DNA of 64,000 nt, from NCBI GenBank assembly GCA_032586195.1, contig JAWHQP010000004.1, forward strand, positions 62,001 to 126,000, written 5' to 3'. Numbering within the stretch: position 1 is the stretch's first letter; each line of letters opens with the position of its first letter. Origin of the DNA: JAWHQP01 sp032586195. Its GTDB lineage: Bacteria > Pseudomonadota > Gammaproteobacteria > Enterobacterales > Pasteurellaceae. The notes beneath the pieces were generated by a model. It made no database searches. It saw only the letters and a list, made by a program, of their open reading frames with translations, and was not told the DNA's origin. Shown here one piece after another: positions 6,862-15,567 of the stretch. The translations under genes and the position numbers were made by a program.

Positions 6862-8835
6862 ATGAATCGGATATTTAAAATTGTTTTCGACAAAAGAAAA
6901 CAACAATGTGTAGTTGTGTCTGAGTTTGCTAATAATTATATTGGTCAAGCTGGCACTTCAAGAAATGTTCAAACTGAAAGTTTGGCTAATATAACAAAAG
7001 ATGCTTCACTGGGAGCATTTAAAAAAATAGCATTAGTGACCGCGCTTTTTGCTACTTCTTTGCCGGCGTTGGCGAGTACAATCAAAGACAGCTCGGGCAT
7101 GATTTGGGACTCAGGAAACGGTAAGTCGTATGAATTAACTATCGAAGGTGATGGTGATATTGAGGCAAAAATAACTGACAATGATGGTTCTGATAATGAT
7201 GGAAAGAATGAATTTACTAAAAAAGAAAAGACATTAACACTATCTTTAAGCAGTGATATTAAAAATAAAATTAATTCAGCTATTAGTTCAGCCACTCAGA
7301 TGAGCTCAGCAGCTTCAAGTGCCGCAAGCTCAGCAAGTTTAGCCGCCTCATCCGCATTATCAGCAGCAAGTTCAGCGACGATATCCAGCACTTCAGCTTC
7401 ATCGGCAACAAATTCAGCTAGTGCAGCAAACAGTTCAGCTACAGCGGCAAGTAGTTCTGCGACCGCTGCTTCAACCTCAGCAAGTGCGGCAGATAGTTCA
7501 GCTTTATCAGCAACAAGTTCGGCGACCGTAGCAAATAGCTCAGCTACAGCAGCCTCGACCTCAGCGAGTGCAGCGGGTAGTTCGGCCATAGAGGCAAGTA
7601 CTTCAGCTTCGTCTGCAGTAAGTTCGGCAACCTCAGCAAATAGTTCAGCACAAAGTGCGATCAGTTCGGCGACTTCAGCGGCAAGCTCCGCAACAGTTGC
7701 AACATCTTCGGCAACCGCGGCTTCAACGTCAGCGAGTGCGGCGGACAGTTCTGCGACAGCTGCGTCAACATCGGTCAGTGCGGCAGGTAGTTCAGCGACA
7801 GCAGCCTCAACATCGGCCAGTGCAGCAGGTAGTTCAGCGACAGCCGCGTCAACGTCAGCCAGTGCGGCGGATAGTTCTGCAACAGCTGCCTCAACTTCCG
7901 CCAGTGCGGCGGATAGTTCTGCAACGGCAGCCTCAACATCAGCTAGTGCGGCGGGTAGTTCAGCGACAGCAGCCTCAACGTCAGCGAGTGCTGCGGATAG
8001 CTCTGCGACGGCAGCATCAACTTCAGCAAGTGCTGCGGATAGTTCAGCGATAGTCGCCTCAACATCGGCTAGTGCGGCGGACAGTTCAGCAACGGCCGCG
8101 TCAACCTCAGCGAGTGCAGCAGATAGTTCAGCAACATCAGCGGCTTCTTCGGCCACCGCTGCTGCAAGTTCAGCTTCATCTGTTGCAAGTGCCGCTGAGG
8201 CGGTGAAAAGCTCAGGCATTAGCTCTGATAGTAAGGGTAATTTTGCTGCGGGTAAAGGGGCTAATTACGGCAGCAGTACTTCAAATAATACTGCTGTAGG
8301 GCAAAATGCAGCAGCTACCGGCGGTAATTCTTCCGCTTATGGTAATAATGCAACGGCGAGTGGTGTAAACAGTACTGCCATTGGTCAGAATGCGACTGCA
8401 ACTGCCGATAATTCTGTTGCGCTCGGTCAAGGCTCGGTGGCGAATGAAGCCAATACTGTTTCTGTTGGTAGTGCGGGTAACGAACGTCGTATTACCAATG
8501 TTGCACCGGGAGTCAATGCGACAGATGCTGTTAATAAAGCTCAGTTAGATACTGTTGCGGACAGTGTATCTTCTGTTCGTAAAGAACTGTCCCGTACGGA
8601 TAAGCATCTTCGTGCCGGTATTGCCGGAGCAACCGCTATCGCAAGTATGCCGCAAGTCACTAGACCGGGTGGTTCTATGATGGCTTTGGGTACCGGTAAC
8701 TATAAAGGCGAGAGCGCAGTTGCTATCGGATACTCAAAAATGAGTGATGACGGCAAAGTTATTCTTAAATTAAACGGAAGTTCAAATACCCGAGGAGAAT
8801 ATAATGTCGGTGCGGGTATTGGTTATCAATGGTAA
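6862..8835 (+). CDS. Trimeric autotransporter adhesin with Ser/Ala-rich repeat passenger
   Basis: 657 residues from the ATG at 6862. Residues 1-25 (MNRIFKIVFDKRKQQCVVVSE...) are the ESPR extended signal region typical of large autotransporters; the hydrophobic core and cleavage site follow at about 53-72 (KKIALVTALFATSLPALAS). Residues about 140-450 are almost only Ser, Ala and Thr, with ten tandem 14-residue units. YadA-like head repeats follow (NTAVGQNA, NSTAIGQNA, NSVALGQGS), then a neck (GNERRITNVAPGVNATDAVNK) and the C-terminal membrane anchor of about 70 residues ending ...YQW. It would trimerise in the outer membrane and display a stiff Ser-rich fibre, probably for adhesion. Three glycosyltransferase-type genes follow in the same direction, which suggests the passenger is O-glycosylated. 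There is almost no conventional coiled-coil stalk. Confidence 0.93.
   Translation: MNRIFKIVFDKRKQQCVVVSEFANNYIGQAGTSRNVQTESLANITKDASLGAFKKIALVTALFATSLPALASTIKDSSGMIWDSGNGKSYELTIEGDGDIEAKITDNDGSDNDGKNEFTKKEKTLTLSLSSDIKNKINSAISSATQMSSAASSAASSASLAASSALSAASSATISSTSASSATNSASAANSSATAASSSATAASTSASAADSSALSATSSATVANSSATAASTSASAAGSSAIEASTSASSAVSSATSANSSAQSAISSATSAASSATVATSSATAASTSASAADSSATAASTSVSAAGSSATAASTSASAAGSSATAASTSASAADSSATAASTSASAADSSATAASTSASAAGSSATAASTSASAADSSATAASTSASAADSSAIVASTSASAADSSATAASTSASAADSSATSAASSATAAASSASSVASAAEAVKSSGISSDSKGNFAAGKGANYGSSTSNNTAVGQNAAATGGNSSAYGNNATASGVNSTAIGQNATATADNSVALGQGSVANEANTVSVGSAGNERRITNVAPGVNATDAVNKAQLDTVADSVSSVRKELSRTDKHLRAGIAGATAIASMPQVTRPGGSMMALGTGNYKGESAVAIGYSKMSDDGKVILKLNGSSNTRGEYNVGAGIGYQW
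7705..8124 (+). repeat. Ten tandem 42-bp repeats in the adhesin gene
   Basis: Ten consecutive units encode SSATAASTSASAA(D/G), two heptad-like halves (SSATAAS and TSASAAD) with Ala at positions 3, 5 and 6. Units differ mostly at silent positions. Variants are SVSAAG (unit 2) and SSAIVAS (unit 9). Less regular units extend upstream to about 7270. Such arrays change copy number by slippage, so fibre length is likely variable between strains. Confidence 0.9.
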
Positions 8836-8855
8836 TTGATGTTGTAGATTAAGAA

Positions 8856-8888
8856 AAATATCCCCTGTTTGCGAAGCAGGGGATATTT
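8856..8888 (+). terminator. Terminator-like hairpin after the adhesin gene
   Basis: A 12-bp perfect stem AAATATCCCCTG (8856-8867) / CAGGGGATATTT (8877-8888) has a 9-nt loop, 20 nt after the adhesin stop. The 3' arm ends in TTT followed by AATTT. It probably ends or attenuates adhesin transcription before the glycosyltransferase genes. Confidence 0.75.
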
Positions 8889-8969
8889 AATTTCGCTGTT
8901 GTTTTTCTTAATAGAAAGCTATTATAAAAAATAGTGGTACGCAGTAAAAACGCAAAAGGAATCTAATTA

Positions 8970-10115
8970 ATGATAAAAAAGTATAGAATCGGTATTACTT
9001 TTAATTTAGAAACAAAAAATCCGGATATTTGGGCGAATGGTGTAAGTCAGAATATTATTTTTTTATATGATCTTTTTAAACATTCCGAAATTGTGGAAGA
9101 TGTTATTTTAGTATCCTGGGGGCCGGAAAAACGTACTTCACCACCTGATGGCTTTATGTTGGACAGGGAAGATTTGCAGTTTGATTATATTGATAATGTC
9201 ATTGATGAATTAGATGTGCTGATTGAAGGAACATTAATTATAGAACCACATCATGCTGAACGGATGAGAAAGCACGGCGGAAAGATTGTGGCTTATAAAA
9301 TGGGCAACGATTTTATTATGGATCAGCAGGCAGTTGTCACAAATACTGACAAAACCGTTATGTTTAACGGTACGGTATTTGATAGCGTATGGATTACACC
9401 GCAATTTGAAAACAGCTGTTTCTCTTATTTTTCAATTATGTATCGCAGTCCCGCTTATATTGTGCCGGCTATTTGGGATTCTCGGTTCTGTGATAAAGTT
9501 ATTAAACGTATCAAAGATGAACACAATATTACTTTTGGTTATAAAGCGAACCTTGATACAAATGAAAAAGCTCGTCGTGTTTCAACCTTTGAACCGAATA
9601 TCTTTGTAGTAAAAACCTCATTTACGCCGATTTTAATTTGTGAACAGGCATATCGGCAGAACCCTGAAGCCTTGAAACATGTTTATATGTGTAATACCTA
9701 TGATAAAAAAGATCATCCGGTATTTTTTAATTTTATTGGTCGCACGGAATTAGTAAAGAATCACATTATGACAGTTGAAGGTCGTTATCAAATGCCGGAT
9801 TTCTTGTCTCGTTATACCGATATTGTATTAAGCCATCATTGGGAAAACGGATTAAATTATGCTTATAATGACGCACTATATGGTGGTTATCCATTGGTAC
9901 ATAATTCCACCTTTCTGCCAAAGGGAGTAGGGTATTATTATGATCAGTTTGATGCCTTTGAAGGAGCAAATGTATTACTTAATGTAATTGAAAATCATGA
10001 TAAGCACCATGATGAATATGTAAAACGTGCTAATGAATATCTGGAATCATTACATCCGCTTAACCCCGTAAATATGTACAGATACGAGAAAGAAATTAAA
10101 CGGTTATTTGAATAG
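8970..10115 (+). CDS. DUF2827 family protein, probable glycosyltransferase
   Basis: 381 residues. The opening RIGITFNLETKNPDIWANGVSQNIIFLYDLF, and the later GGKIVAYKMGNDFIMD, FDSVWITPQFENSC and LSHHWENGLNYAYNDALYGGYPLVHNS, are the conserved blocks of DUF2827 as I recall it. The fold is GT-B-like, and the last block looks like the C-terminal nucleotide-sugar site of such enzymes. No signal peptide is present, so it is cytosolic. AAAGGAATC precedes the ATG. It is the first of three consecutive transferase-type genes after the Ser-rich adhesin and probably modifies it before export. Donor and acceptor are unknown. Confidence 0.7.
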   Translation: MIKKYRIGITFNLETKNPDIWANGVSQNIIFLYDLFKHSEIVEDVILVSWGPEKRTSPPDGFMLDREDLQFDYIDNVIDELDVLIEGTLIIEPHHAERMRKHGGKIVAYKMGNDFIMDQQAVVTNTDKTVMFNGTVFDSVWITPQFENSCFSYFSIMYRSPAYIVPAIWDSRFCDKVIKRIKDEHNITFGYKANLDTNEKARRVSTFEPNIFVVKTSFTPILICEQAYRQNPEALKHVYMCNTYDKKDHPVFFNFIGRTELVKNHIMTVEGRYQMPDFLSRYTDIVLSHHWENGLNYAYNDALYGGYPLVHNSTFLPKGVGYYYDQFDAFEGANVLLNVIENHDKHHDEYVKRANEYLESLHPLNPVNMYRYEKEIKRLFE

Positions 10116-10171
10116 TTTAGTTAACTAATAAGAAATTCTTTCTTGTTAGGTGTTTTTTATATTTTATTTTT

Positions 10172-11398
10172 ATGAAGAAACTGATTTTAACTGCTTTGGA
10201 TGATGATCATAAACTTTATTATGATTGTTTTATTCCTTTTATTTTGAGTTTAAAAGAAACGGATTTTACCGGTGATATCGGCATAATTTCTTATGGGCTT
10301 TCCGATAGCAAAGAAAAAATATTACGCGATCAAGGTATAAGAGTTTTCTCCGGCAGCTGTCATGTGCGTAATATTTTAGTGGATAGACATATTTCGGCAT
10401 CCGATATTGCCGAACGGTATAAATATGATTTGGTGGCGATATATGATGCCGATATTTGGTTTCCGGAGCCAAAACTCACAATTTTTGAAACTCTAAAAAA
10501 CAGCACCGCACTTTATTGTGCTTACGATATTTATCGTTGTACCTTTTTAACTAATTGTGTTGTGCCTGAAAGTATTGCTGAAATTAATCATAAAATAGAT
10601 CAGGTTATAAAGCATAATCATGGTTATGTGTGGCAAGCCGGGTTAATTGCGGCTCATCAAACAGCTTGGATAAAATATCGGAACTATATATTAACAGAAT
10701 TACAGTCTAATAAATTCAGACTTGATTATGGAATTGATTCGACTATTCTGAATCTTTATGCGCTAGCACAGGATGGAAATATAGAACATTTGCCGGAACG
10801 CTATAACTGTCTTCCGCCTTGGGGAATTATGATAGGCTTTGATGCCGGTGTTAACAGACATCGCCATTATCTGAACGGTGAATTAGTGGAAGGTATTCAT
10901 GTAACACGTGCTCATCGTGAAACAGGTGAATTTTCTTATCTGAAATGGCATGAAGATCATTATTATAATAAAGCTAATTATTATCGTGATAAAGATTATC
11001 CTTATTATAATATTACCAGGGAAAGTTTAATATCCGCTCCTGATCGTATTTATTCGAAGCCGCCGAAGAAATTAACACTAGTTGACGCTCAGGCTAATGT
11101 TATGGCAATAAACTACGAAGGTGATAATACTTGTTTTGAAGTACAAGGAGATTCCAAGTTTACTTTGCAGAATTGTACATCTGGGGAAATAATATTATAT
11201 TTCCATTGGCGATCCGTAATGAATTTTGAATTAATAAAAAATGTATATATCGTAAAAGATCATCGTATTTTTATTAAATATCATACTAATACCTATATTA
11301 CATTAGCACCTATGGAAAGCGTTTCTTTTGTCACCTTAGAACCTGATGTCGCCTCAAAACGTATTTGCTGGTGTCTAGAATCAGTGAGAATTATCTAA
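10172..11398 (+). CDS. Putative glycosyltransferase (GT8-like, DxD motif)
   Basis: 408 residues, no signal peptide. The N-terminal half (MKKLILTALDDDHKLYYDCF..., then YKYDLVAIYDADIWF near residue 93) shows a nucleotide-sugar-diphospho-transferase layout with a DAD metal motif. The central YVWQAGLIAAHQTAW and DYGIDSTILNLYA resemble acceptor-side blocks of GT8-type enzymes. The C-terminal 110 residues (from SKPPKKLTLVDAQ) look like a separate beta-rich domain that I do not recognise. It begins 56 nt after the DUF2827 gene and carries an uptake sequence at 10505-10513. That shows long residence in the lineage. A role in glycosylating the adhesin is inferred from position. Confidence 0.6.
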   Translation: MKKLILTALDDDHKLYYDCFIPFILSLKETDFTGDIGIISYGLSDSKEKILRDQGIRVFSGSCHVRNILVDRHISASDIAERYKYDLVAIYDADIWFPEPKLTIFETLKNSTALYCAYDIYRCTFLTNCVVPESIAEINHKIDQVIKHNHGYVWQAGLIAAHQTAWIKYRNYILTELQSNKFRLDYGIDSTILNLYALAQDGNIEHLPERYNCLPPWGIMIGFDAGVNRHRHYLNGELVEGIHVTRAHRETGEFSYLKWHEDHYYNKANYYRDKDYPYYNITRESLISAPDRIYSKPPKKLTLVDAQANVMAINYEGDNTCFEVQGDSKFTLQNCTSGEIILYFHWRSVMNFELIKNVYIVKDHRIFIKYHTNTYITLAPMESVSFVTLEPDVASKRICWCLESVRII

Positions 11399-11423
11399 TC
11401 TAGAACAGATCAAACATAGAACC

Positions 11424-12980
11424 ATGAATAAGTATTATCTAATTTCTTCCAATGATAATGCAGTGAAGGAATTTTATGCTCAACCCTGCGGCAATATTTT
11501 TACCCTCGTCCCGGGATTTGATGAGAATAGTCTTAATCTTACTTCAGTTGATATGCTCTTTAATATCACAAAAGCCGAACAAATATTGCAGAGATATATT
11601 ACGCATCATGAAATAGCCAGAACGCTTTCCCATATCCTTTGTTGGAAAAGGATTGCAAATGACAATGATATTCAGGATCATGAATTTGCCGTTATTGCCG
11701 AGCCTCAGGTAAACCTGATTAATCATTTTTTAGAAGCTGTTGGAGATTATATAGGCCGAGAGGCTAATAATCATCCGTTTGACATTATCTTACTGCAACG
11801 GAAGTTAAGTTCGTCTGAGCAATTACATAAAAAAGGTGATAAGCCTATTACGATCCTGTTTCATAAAAAGCATTATTTCAACGATATAGGTGCCGCGCTT
11901 TATTTGATCCGAAAAAGTAGAATAAAAGAATTATTGAATTTATTAACGCATGAGAAACCGTTTTGGCTTGCGGATCATTTCAGTGAATTTTGTGATTATA
12001 AAAAAATGGCGCAAGCCAGTTTATTGATGGGGTGGGAAACTGCGGTGTCGAAAAACGTAGTTTTTTCTCCCGTAAGTAATCCTCGCTTTAGTATTATCGT
12101 TCCCGTATATAATGTTGATTATTATCTAAAACAATGCCTTGATAGTATTCTTATTCAGAATTATAAAAAATATGAAGTTATTTTAATTAATGACGGTTCC
12201 TATGATTTATCTCGTGATATTTGTGAAGAATATGCTAAGAAATATCCGCAGATTACGGTAATACATAAGCCGAATAGCGGCGTTTCGGAAAGCCGTAATT
12301 TCGGTATGAAAATCGCAAGAGGGGAATATATTATGTTCCTTGACAGCGATGATTACTGGAACGGTTCGGATATTTTGGAAAAATTATCTTTACTTATTGA
12401 TGAAAAAGGCATGCCCGACTTAATTGTTAATGAGATGACGTCGGTTTATCCGGATGGAGAATTGGTTCTTCATACGATGCCAACCTCTGATTTGACCAGT
12501 GATTTTACTAAGGATTATCCTTTCTTGGTAGAATACGGCGCTTATCAGGGATTTGTCTGTACTAAGGTAATTAAACGATCTGTTATTGAGGAACATGGGA
12601 TTTATTTTCCCTATGGTTTGAAATTTGAAGATATCAATTGGAGTTATAAGCTGGCGCGTTTTATTAAACGCTACGCTTATTACAGTAATGCGTTTGCCAC
12701 CTATCGTCGGAATCGGAAAGAATCCATCACCAGTCAAGGTGCCAATTTTTCTACGGCAAGCGATCTGATAAAAATATTATATTTAACCATTGATGAGATT
12801 CAATGTGCGAAAAGGGATAATGCCGAGATTTATACTGCAATGAAAACCGCCTTGGGTGGTGCTTTCGAGTATCTTGAGAAATATTTTAATTTGATGACGG
12901 AAGAGGATAAACAGCGGCTTTTATCGGAAAAAGAAGCGTTATGCTCGTATTGGAAACAGTTTAACCAAGATTGTAAATAA
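11424..12980 (+). CDS. Two-domain glycosyltransferase: GT25-like N-terminus plus GT2 C-terminus
   Basis: 518 residues. Residues 1-205 resemble GT25 (LPS galactosyltransferase-like) proteins: KYYLISS..., ARTLSHILCWKRIANDND, FAVIAEPQVNLI and GAALYLIRKS. Residues from about 213 form a GT2 domain with FSIIVPVYNVDYYLKQCLDS, VILINDGSYDLS, NSGVSESRNFGMKIARGEYIMFLDSDDYW (DSDD metal motif) and LKFEDINWSYKL as the catalytic-base block. The family-typical acidic residue in the GT25 half (usually E-D-D) is replaced by AEPQ, so that half may be inactive or altered. It follows the previous gene by 25 nt as the last gene of the adhesin locus. Such a fusion could add two sugars in succession. Confidence 0.75.
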   Translation: MNKYYLISSNDNAVKEFYAQPCGNIFTLVPGFDENSLNLTSVDMLFNITKAEQILQRYITHHEIARTLSHILCWKRIANDNDIQDHEFAVIAEPQVNLINHFLEAVGDYIGREANNHPFDIILLQRKLSSSEQLHKKGDKPITILFHKKHYFNDIGAALYLIRKSRIKELLNLLTHEKPFWLADHFSEFCDYKKMAQASLLMGWETAVSKNVVFSPVSNPRFSIIVPVYNVDYYLKQCLDSILIQNYKKYEVILINDGSYDLSRDICEEYAKKYPQITVIHKPNSGVSESRNFGMKIARGEYIMFLDSDDYWNGSDILEKLSLLIDEKGMPDLIVNEMTSVYPDGELVLHTMPTSDLTSDFTKDYPFLVEYGAYQGFVCTKVIKRSVIEEHGIYFPYGLKFEDINWSYKLARFIKRYAYYSNAFATYRRNRKESITSQGANFSTASDLIKILYLTIDEIQCAKRDNAEIYTAMKTALGGAFEYLEKYFNLMTEEDKQRLLSEKEALCSYWKQFNQDCK

Positions 12981-13023
12981 CGTTCGGTAAACAAAATAAA
13001 AGGGCTGTCATTAATCTGTTTTT

Positions 13024-13043
13024 CAAAAGCGGAGCGGCTTTTG
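13024..13043 (+). terminator. Short hairpin between converging genes
   Basis: CAAAAGC (13024-13030) / GCTTTTG (13037-13043) with a 6-nt loop lies 44 nt after the glycosyltransferase stop and 43 nt from the end of the opposing gene. It may terminate both. An uptake sequence follows at 13078-13086. Confidence 0.4.
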
Positions 13044-13085
13044 GTATCGGATCATAAATGCCCTTTATGTGGCCGTAAAGTGCGG

Positions 13086-14729
13086 TCAGTTTCCGGCGAT
13101 ATTGAGTTGATGATAAAGATAATTTCTGTATCCCGCCAGCAGGGTTTTGTCTTCGCAGTCTTGCAGTTTGCCTTGGGTGAGGCGACGCATAGCGATGTTG
13201 GCCTGCATAAATTCGTCGGCCTCAAGTCCGGCAATTTCCATTAATAAACCGCCAAATAAGGCGAGATCCATAAATTCCTGTTGCGGCACATAGCCTGATA
13301 AATTGGTGCGTACGGCGGCTTGAGTGACATAATCGGGTTGGTCATAATCCCATTTTTTAGGGATATTCCGCCCCAGCATTTCCACTTGGTGATCGCCGAA
13401 ATACCCCAGTACATAAGGCCTGTTTCGCGTCTGCATGAATTGGTTAAAATCTTCTATCGCGGCACTTAATTCCGCCATACGTTGAATGTAATCATTCAGG
13501 GCGCTGGTGGAAGCGCTGTTGAAGCCATTGTCTTTAAGCTGGAACTTATCTTCAACATCAGCTTTATAAGGCCCGTGTTCTTTCATGGTAAGGGTATAAA
13601 CAAAAAGGGGCTTGTCGATGTGCTCTAATGACGGAATCCCTTGTTTCTGCAAGACTTTTTTTACATAAACCGCGAGCTCGGCACTAGGAATATCCCATAA
13701 ATTAGTCGTAATGGCAGCGGGATAGCCGAGCTCTTGCGGTTGCAGAATCAAATCAAATCCCAGTGCTTCATAAGCCACATTGGCATTATAATTGCCTTTG
13801 GTGCAAGGCGTCAGTGCCACGCAATAATAGCCTTGTCGTTTGAGGCTTTTCAGCAGGCTGCATTGCAAATGGGGCGCCACGGAATAGAACACCGCATTGG
13901 ACGAAGAACCGAAATCCGTAGCGGGTACGCCCGCCAGAAACGCAAATTCCGATTTCCATGTCGCGCCGCCGAAAGTATGTACCCGAAGCGGACTGTAATA
14001 AGCCGTGTCAGGTTGTTTTTCAAACATTTTTATGGGCGGCAAAGGGGCGGACTGAATATCAAAATAGTGCGGGTTCAGGGTTGATTCTAAAAGCCATACC
14101 ACGATATCGGGCTTGTCCTCACGTTTGGCGTAAGGGGAGAGTGCGGCGGCTTTTTGCTGAAAATAGGCGCTATCGCCCTCAAATTGCGGCACCTTGAAAA
14201 ACACGCCACGACAAGACATAGGAAGATTGAAAAACACATCGCCGTCATGCGGCAAAGAATCCAGCCATACTGACAGCACATGAGGATCTTTGGAATAATG
14301 CCACATTAGAGCAATGGTGAGCACAGTCAGCCCGGCTCCGATGAGGTGTGATGTCATGCCGAACGAAGCGACGTGTGACCAGCCAAACACTGCATAACCC
14401 AGTAAGCCCAGCAATCCCAGCACGGCAAACAGAGAGGCTTTATACTGCCACAAAGTGCTCCAGTTACGCCAGTCGAATGCCACAATAAAATCCGACATCA
14501 ACAGCGGTTGCTTGTAATAATGAATTTTAAGACGATGAAACAACATCAGTACCACATACAGCACGGAAGCAAAATTAAGCGCCCGTTGCCATTGTCCCGT
14601 TAGGGCAAGCATCAGGGAAAAAAAGCACACAAATAAATTAATGGCGAAAAAATACGTCCAATGATAATGGGACTTAATGATAAAAATAAAAACAGCCAGG
14701 CTGAACAGTCCTAGCAAAATATATTCCAT
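13086..14729 (-). CDS. LTA-synthase/sulfatase-family membrane phosphotransferase
   Basis: 547 residues. About five TM helices occupy residues 1-165. The soluble alkaline-phosphatase-fold domain starts near residue 205 with DIVVWLLEST, where E is a metal ligand. The nucleophile is expected as the Thr in HTFGGATWKSEFAFLAG near residue 258, as in lipoteichoic acid synthase relatives. Later blocks LFVYTLTMKEHGPY and PYVLGYFGDHQVEMLG supply the remaining metal ligands (H, D and H). In Gram-negatives such enzymes move phosphoglycerol or phosphoethanolamine from phospholipids onto surface glycans. The substrate here is unknown. It converges on the glycosyltransferase locus but carries uptake sequences at both ends and looks like a core gene. 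Confidence 0.75.
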   Translation of the reverse strand: MEYILLGLFSLAVFIFIIKSHYHWTYFFAINLFVCFFSLMLALTGQWQRALNFASVLYVVLMLFHRLKIHYYKQPLLMSDFIVAFDWRNWSTLWQYKASLFAVLGLLGLLGYAVFGWSHVASFGMTSHLIGAGLTVLTIALMWHYSKDPHVLSVWLDSLPHDGDVFFNLPMSCRGVFFKVPQFEGDSAYFQQKAAALSPYAKREDKPDIVVWLLESTLNPHYFDIQSAPLPPIKMFEKQPDTAYYSPLRVHTFGGATWKSEFAFLAGVPATDFGSSSNAVFYSVAPHLQCSLLKSLKRQGYYCVALTPCTKGNYNANVAYEALGFDLILQPQELGYPAAITTNLWDIPSAELAVYVKKVLQKQGIPSLEHIDKPLFVYTLTMKEHGPYKADVEDKFQLKDNGFNSASTSALNDYIQRMAELSAAIEDFNQFMQTRNRPYVLGYFGDHQVEMLGRNIPKKWDYDQPDYVTQAAVRTNLSGYVPQQEFMDLALFGGLLMEIAGLEADEFMQANIAMRRLTQGKLQDCEDKTLLAGYRNYLYHQLNIAGN

Positions 14730-14843
14730 ATTTAATTGTTCCTTGTGGTTGGAATAGGAGCACGGCGAGTAAAATAAATTTACAATCTACCGTGCTTGAC
14801 TAAGTGCGGTGTTAAAAATCGATTTTTATCACGGTCTATTTAG

Positions 14844-15377
14844 TTAGAAAAATAAACCTACACCCCATTTAAGAATATCGAAGGAGAATTTACTTTGCTC
14901 CAAGCTATTGGCCTGGGCTTTACTTTCTTCCGTCATGGCGGTTTTATGTTCGCCTTTGAGCACGGCTAAATCATCGCGGGCTTTTTTCTGCAGAATGGTA
15001 CACTGATCGCTGTCCAGTTCCTTTACTTCGACTTTATTTTTAAATTTGTTACGTTGATAAGTAATGAAATCCATGGATTTTTGATCTTTTTCAATAACTT
15101 TTACCATATCTTCGCCGATTAAATCTTCCAACGGATAAATGAATACATATTGTAAATAAATGTATTTATCTTCCTTGGTGAAATGTTCTTTCTGAATACG
15201 GGTCAGAGTCGGATAGATACATTTTTCCGCTTGTTCGCTCGCCGCTACCCATTTGAGCGCATCTGCATCGGAAAGTTGGTAGTCTGCATTGGCATATTCC
15301 GCCGGGATGGGGCTATCCTTGGCGGCACAAGCCGCGAGCAATAGGGCGGAAGTAAGTAAAACGGATTTTTTTATCAT
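14844..15377 (-). CDS. Lipoprotein, possibly DUF5358 family
   Basis: 177 residues with a lipobox: MIKKSVLLTSALLLAAC, so the mature protein starts at Cys17. The body is charged and helical (ADALKWVAASEQAEKCIYPTLTRI..., YIYLQYVFIYPLEDLIGED), with a conserved-looking pair of cysteines (EKCIYP and DQCTIL). I associate this pattern with a Pasteurellaceae-restricted lipoprotein family (DUF5358), without certainty. An uptake sequence sits just after it at 14802-14810. Function is unknown. Confidence 0.6.
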   Translation of the reverse strand: MIKKSVLLTSALLLAACAAKDSPIPAEYANADYQLSDADALKWVAASEQAEKCIYPTLTRIQKEHFTKEDKYIYLQYVFIYPLEDLIGEDMVKVIEKDQKSMDFITYQRNKFKNKVEVKELDSDQCTILQKKARDDLAVLKGEHKTAMTEESKAQANSLEQSKFSFDILKWGVGLFF

Positions 15378-15567
15378 AGCGTTATCCTTAGGCTAGCGAA
15401 TAAATAATGATTTATTCTATTGATACAAATTGAGCTGTCAATGAAAAACATACGGCGTGCAGTGCTGAAAAACTTAAGACTATGTAGCAATTGCACGGAA
15501 TTGGTGTGAAATGTCCGCATATAGCAAAACTCGGCAAAACAGCACCGCACTTTAATGAAAGAATGGT

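Noticed and set aside
7655..8053. 132-codon Arg/Gln-rich frame in the adhesin gene
   Set aside because: Same repeat read in a third frame; low complexity only.
7705..8124. CRISPR array
   Set aside because: The 42-bp units are contiguous with no spacers and keep an open reading frame.
7296..8219. 307-codon open frame antisense to the adhesin repeats
   Set aside because: It consists of ALAEVEAAVAEL-type repeats produced by the opposite strand of the Ser/Ala codons. It has no ribosome-binding site or non-repeat domain, so it is a by-product of the repeat.
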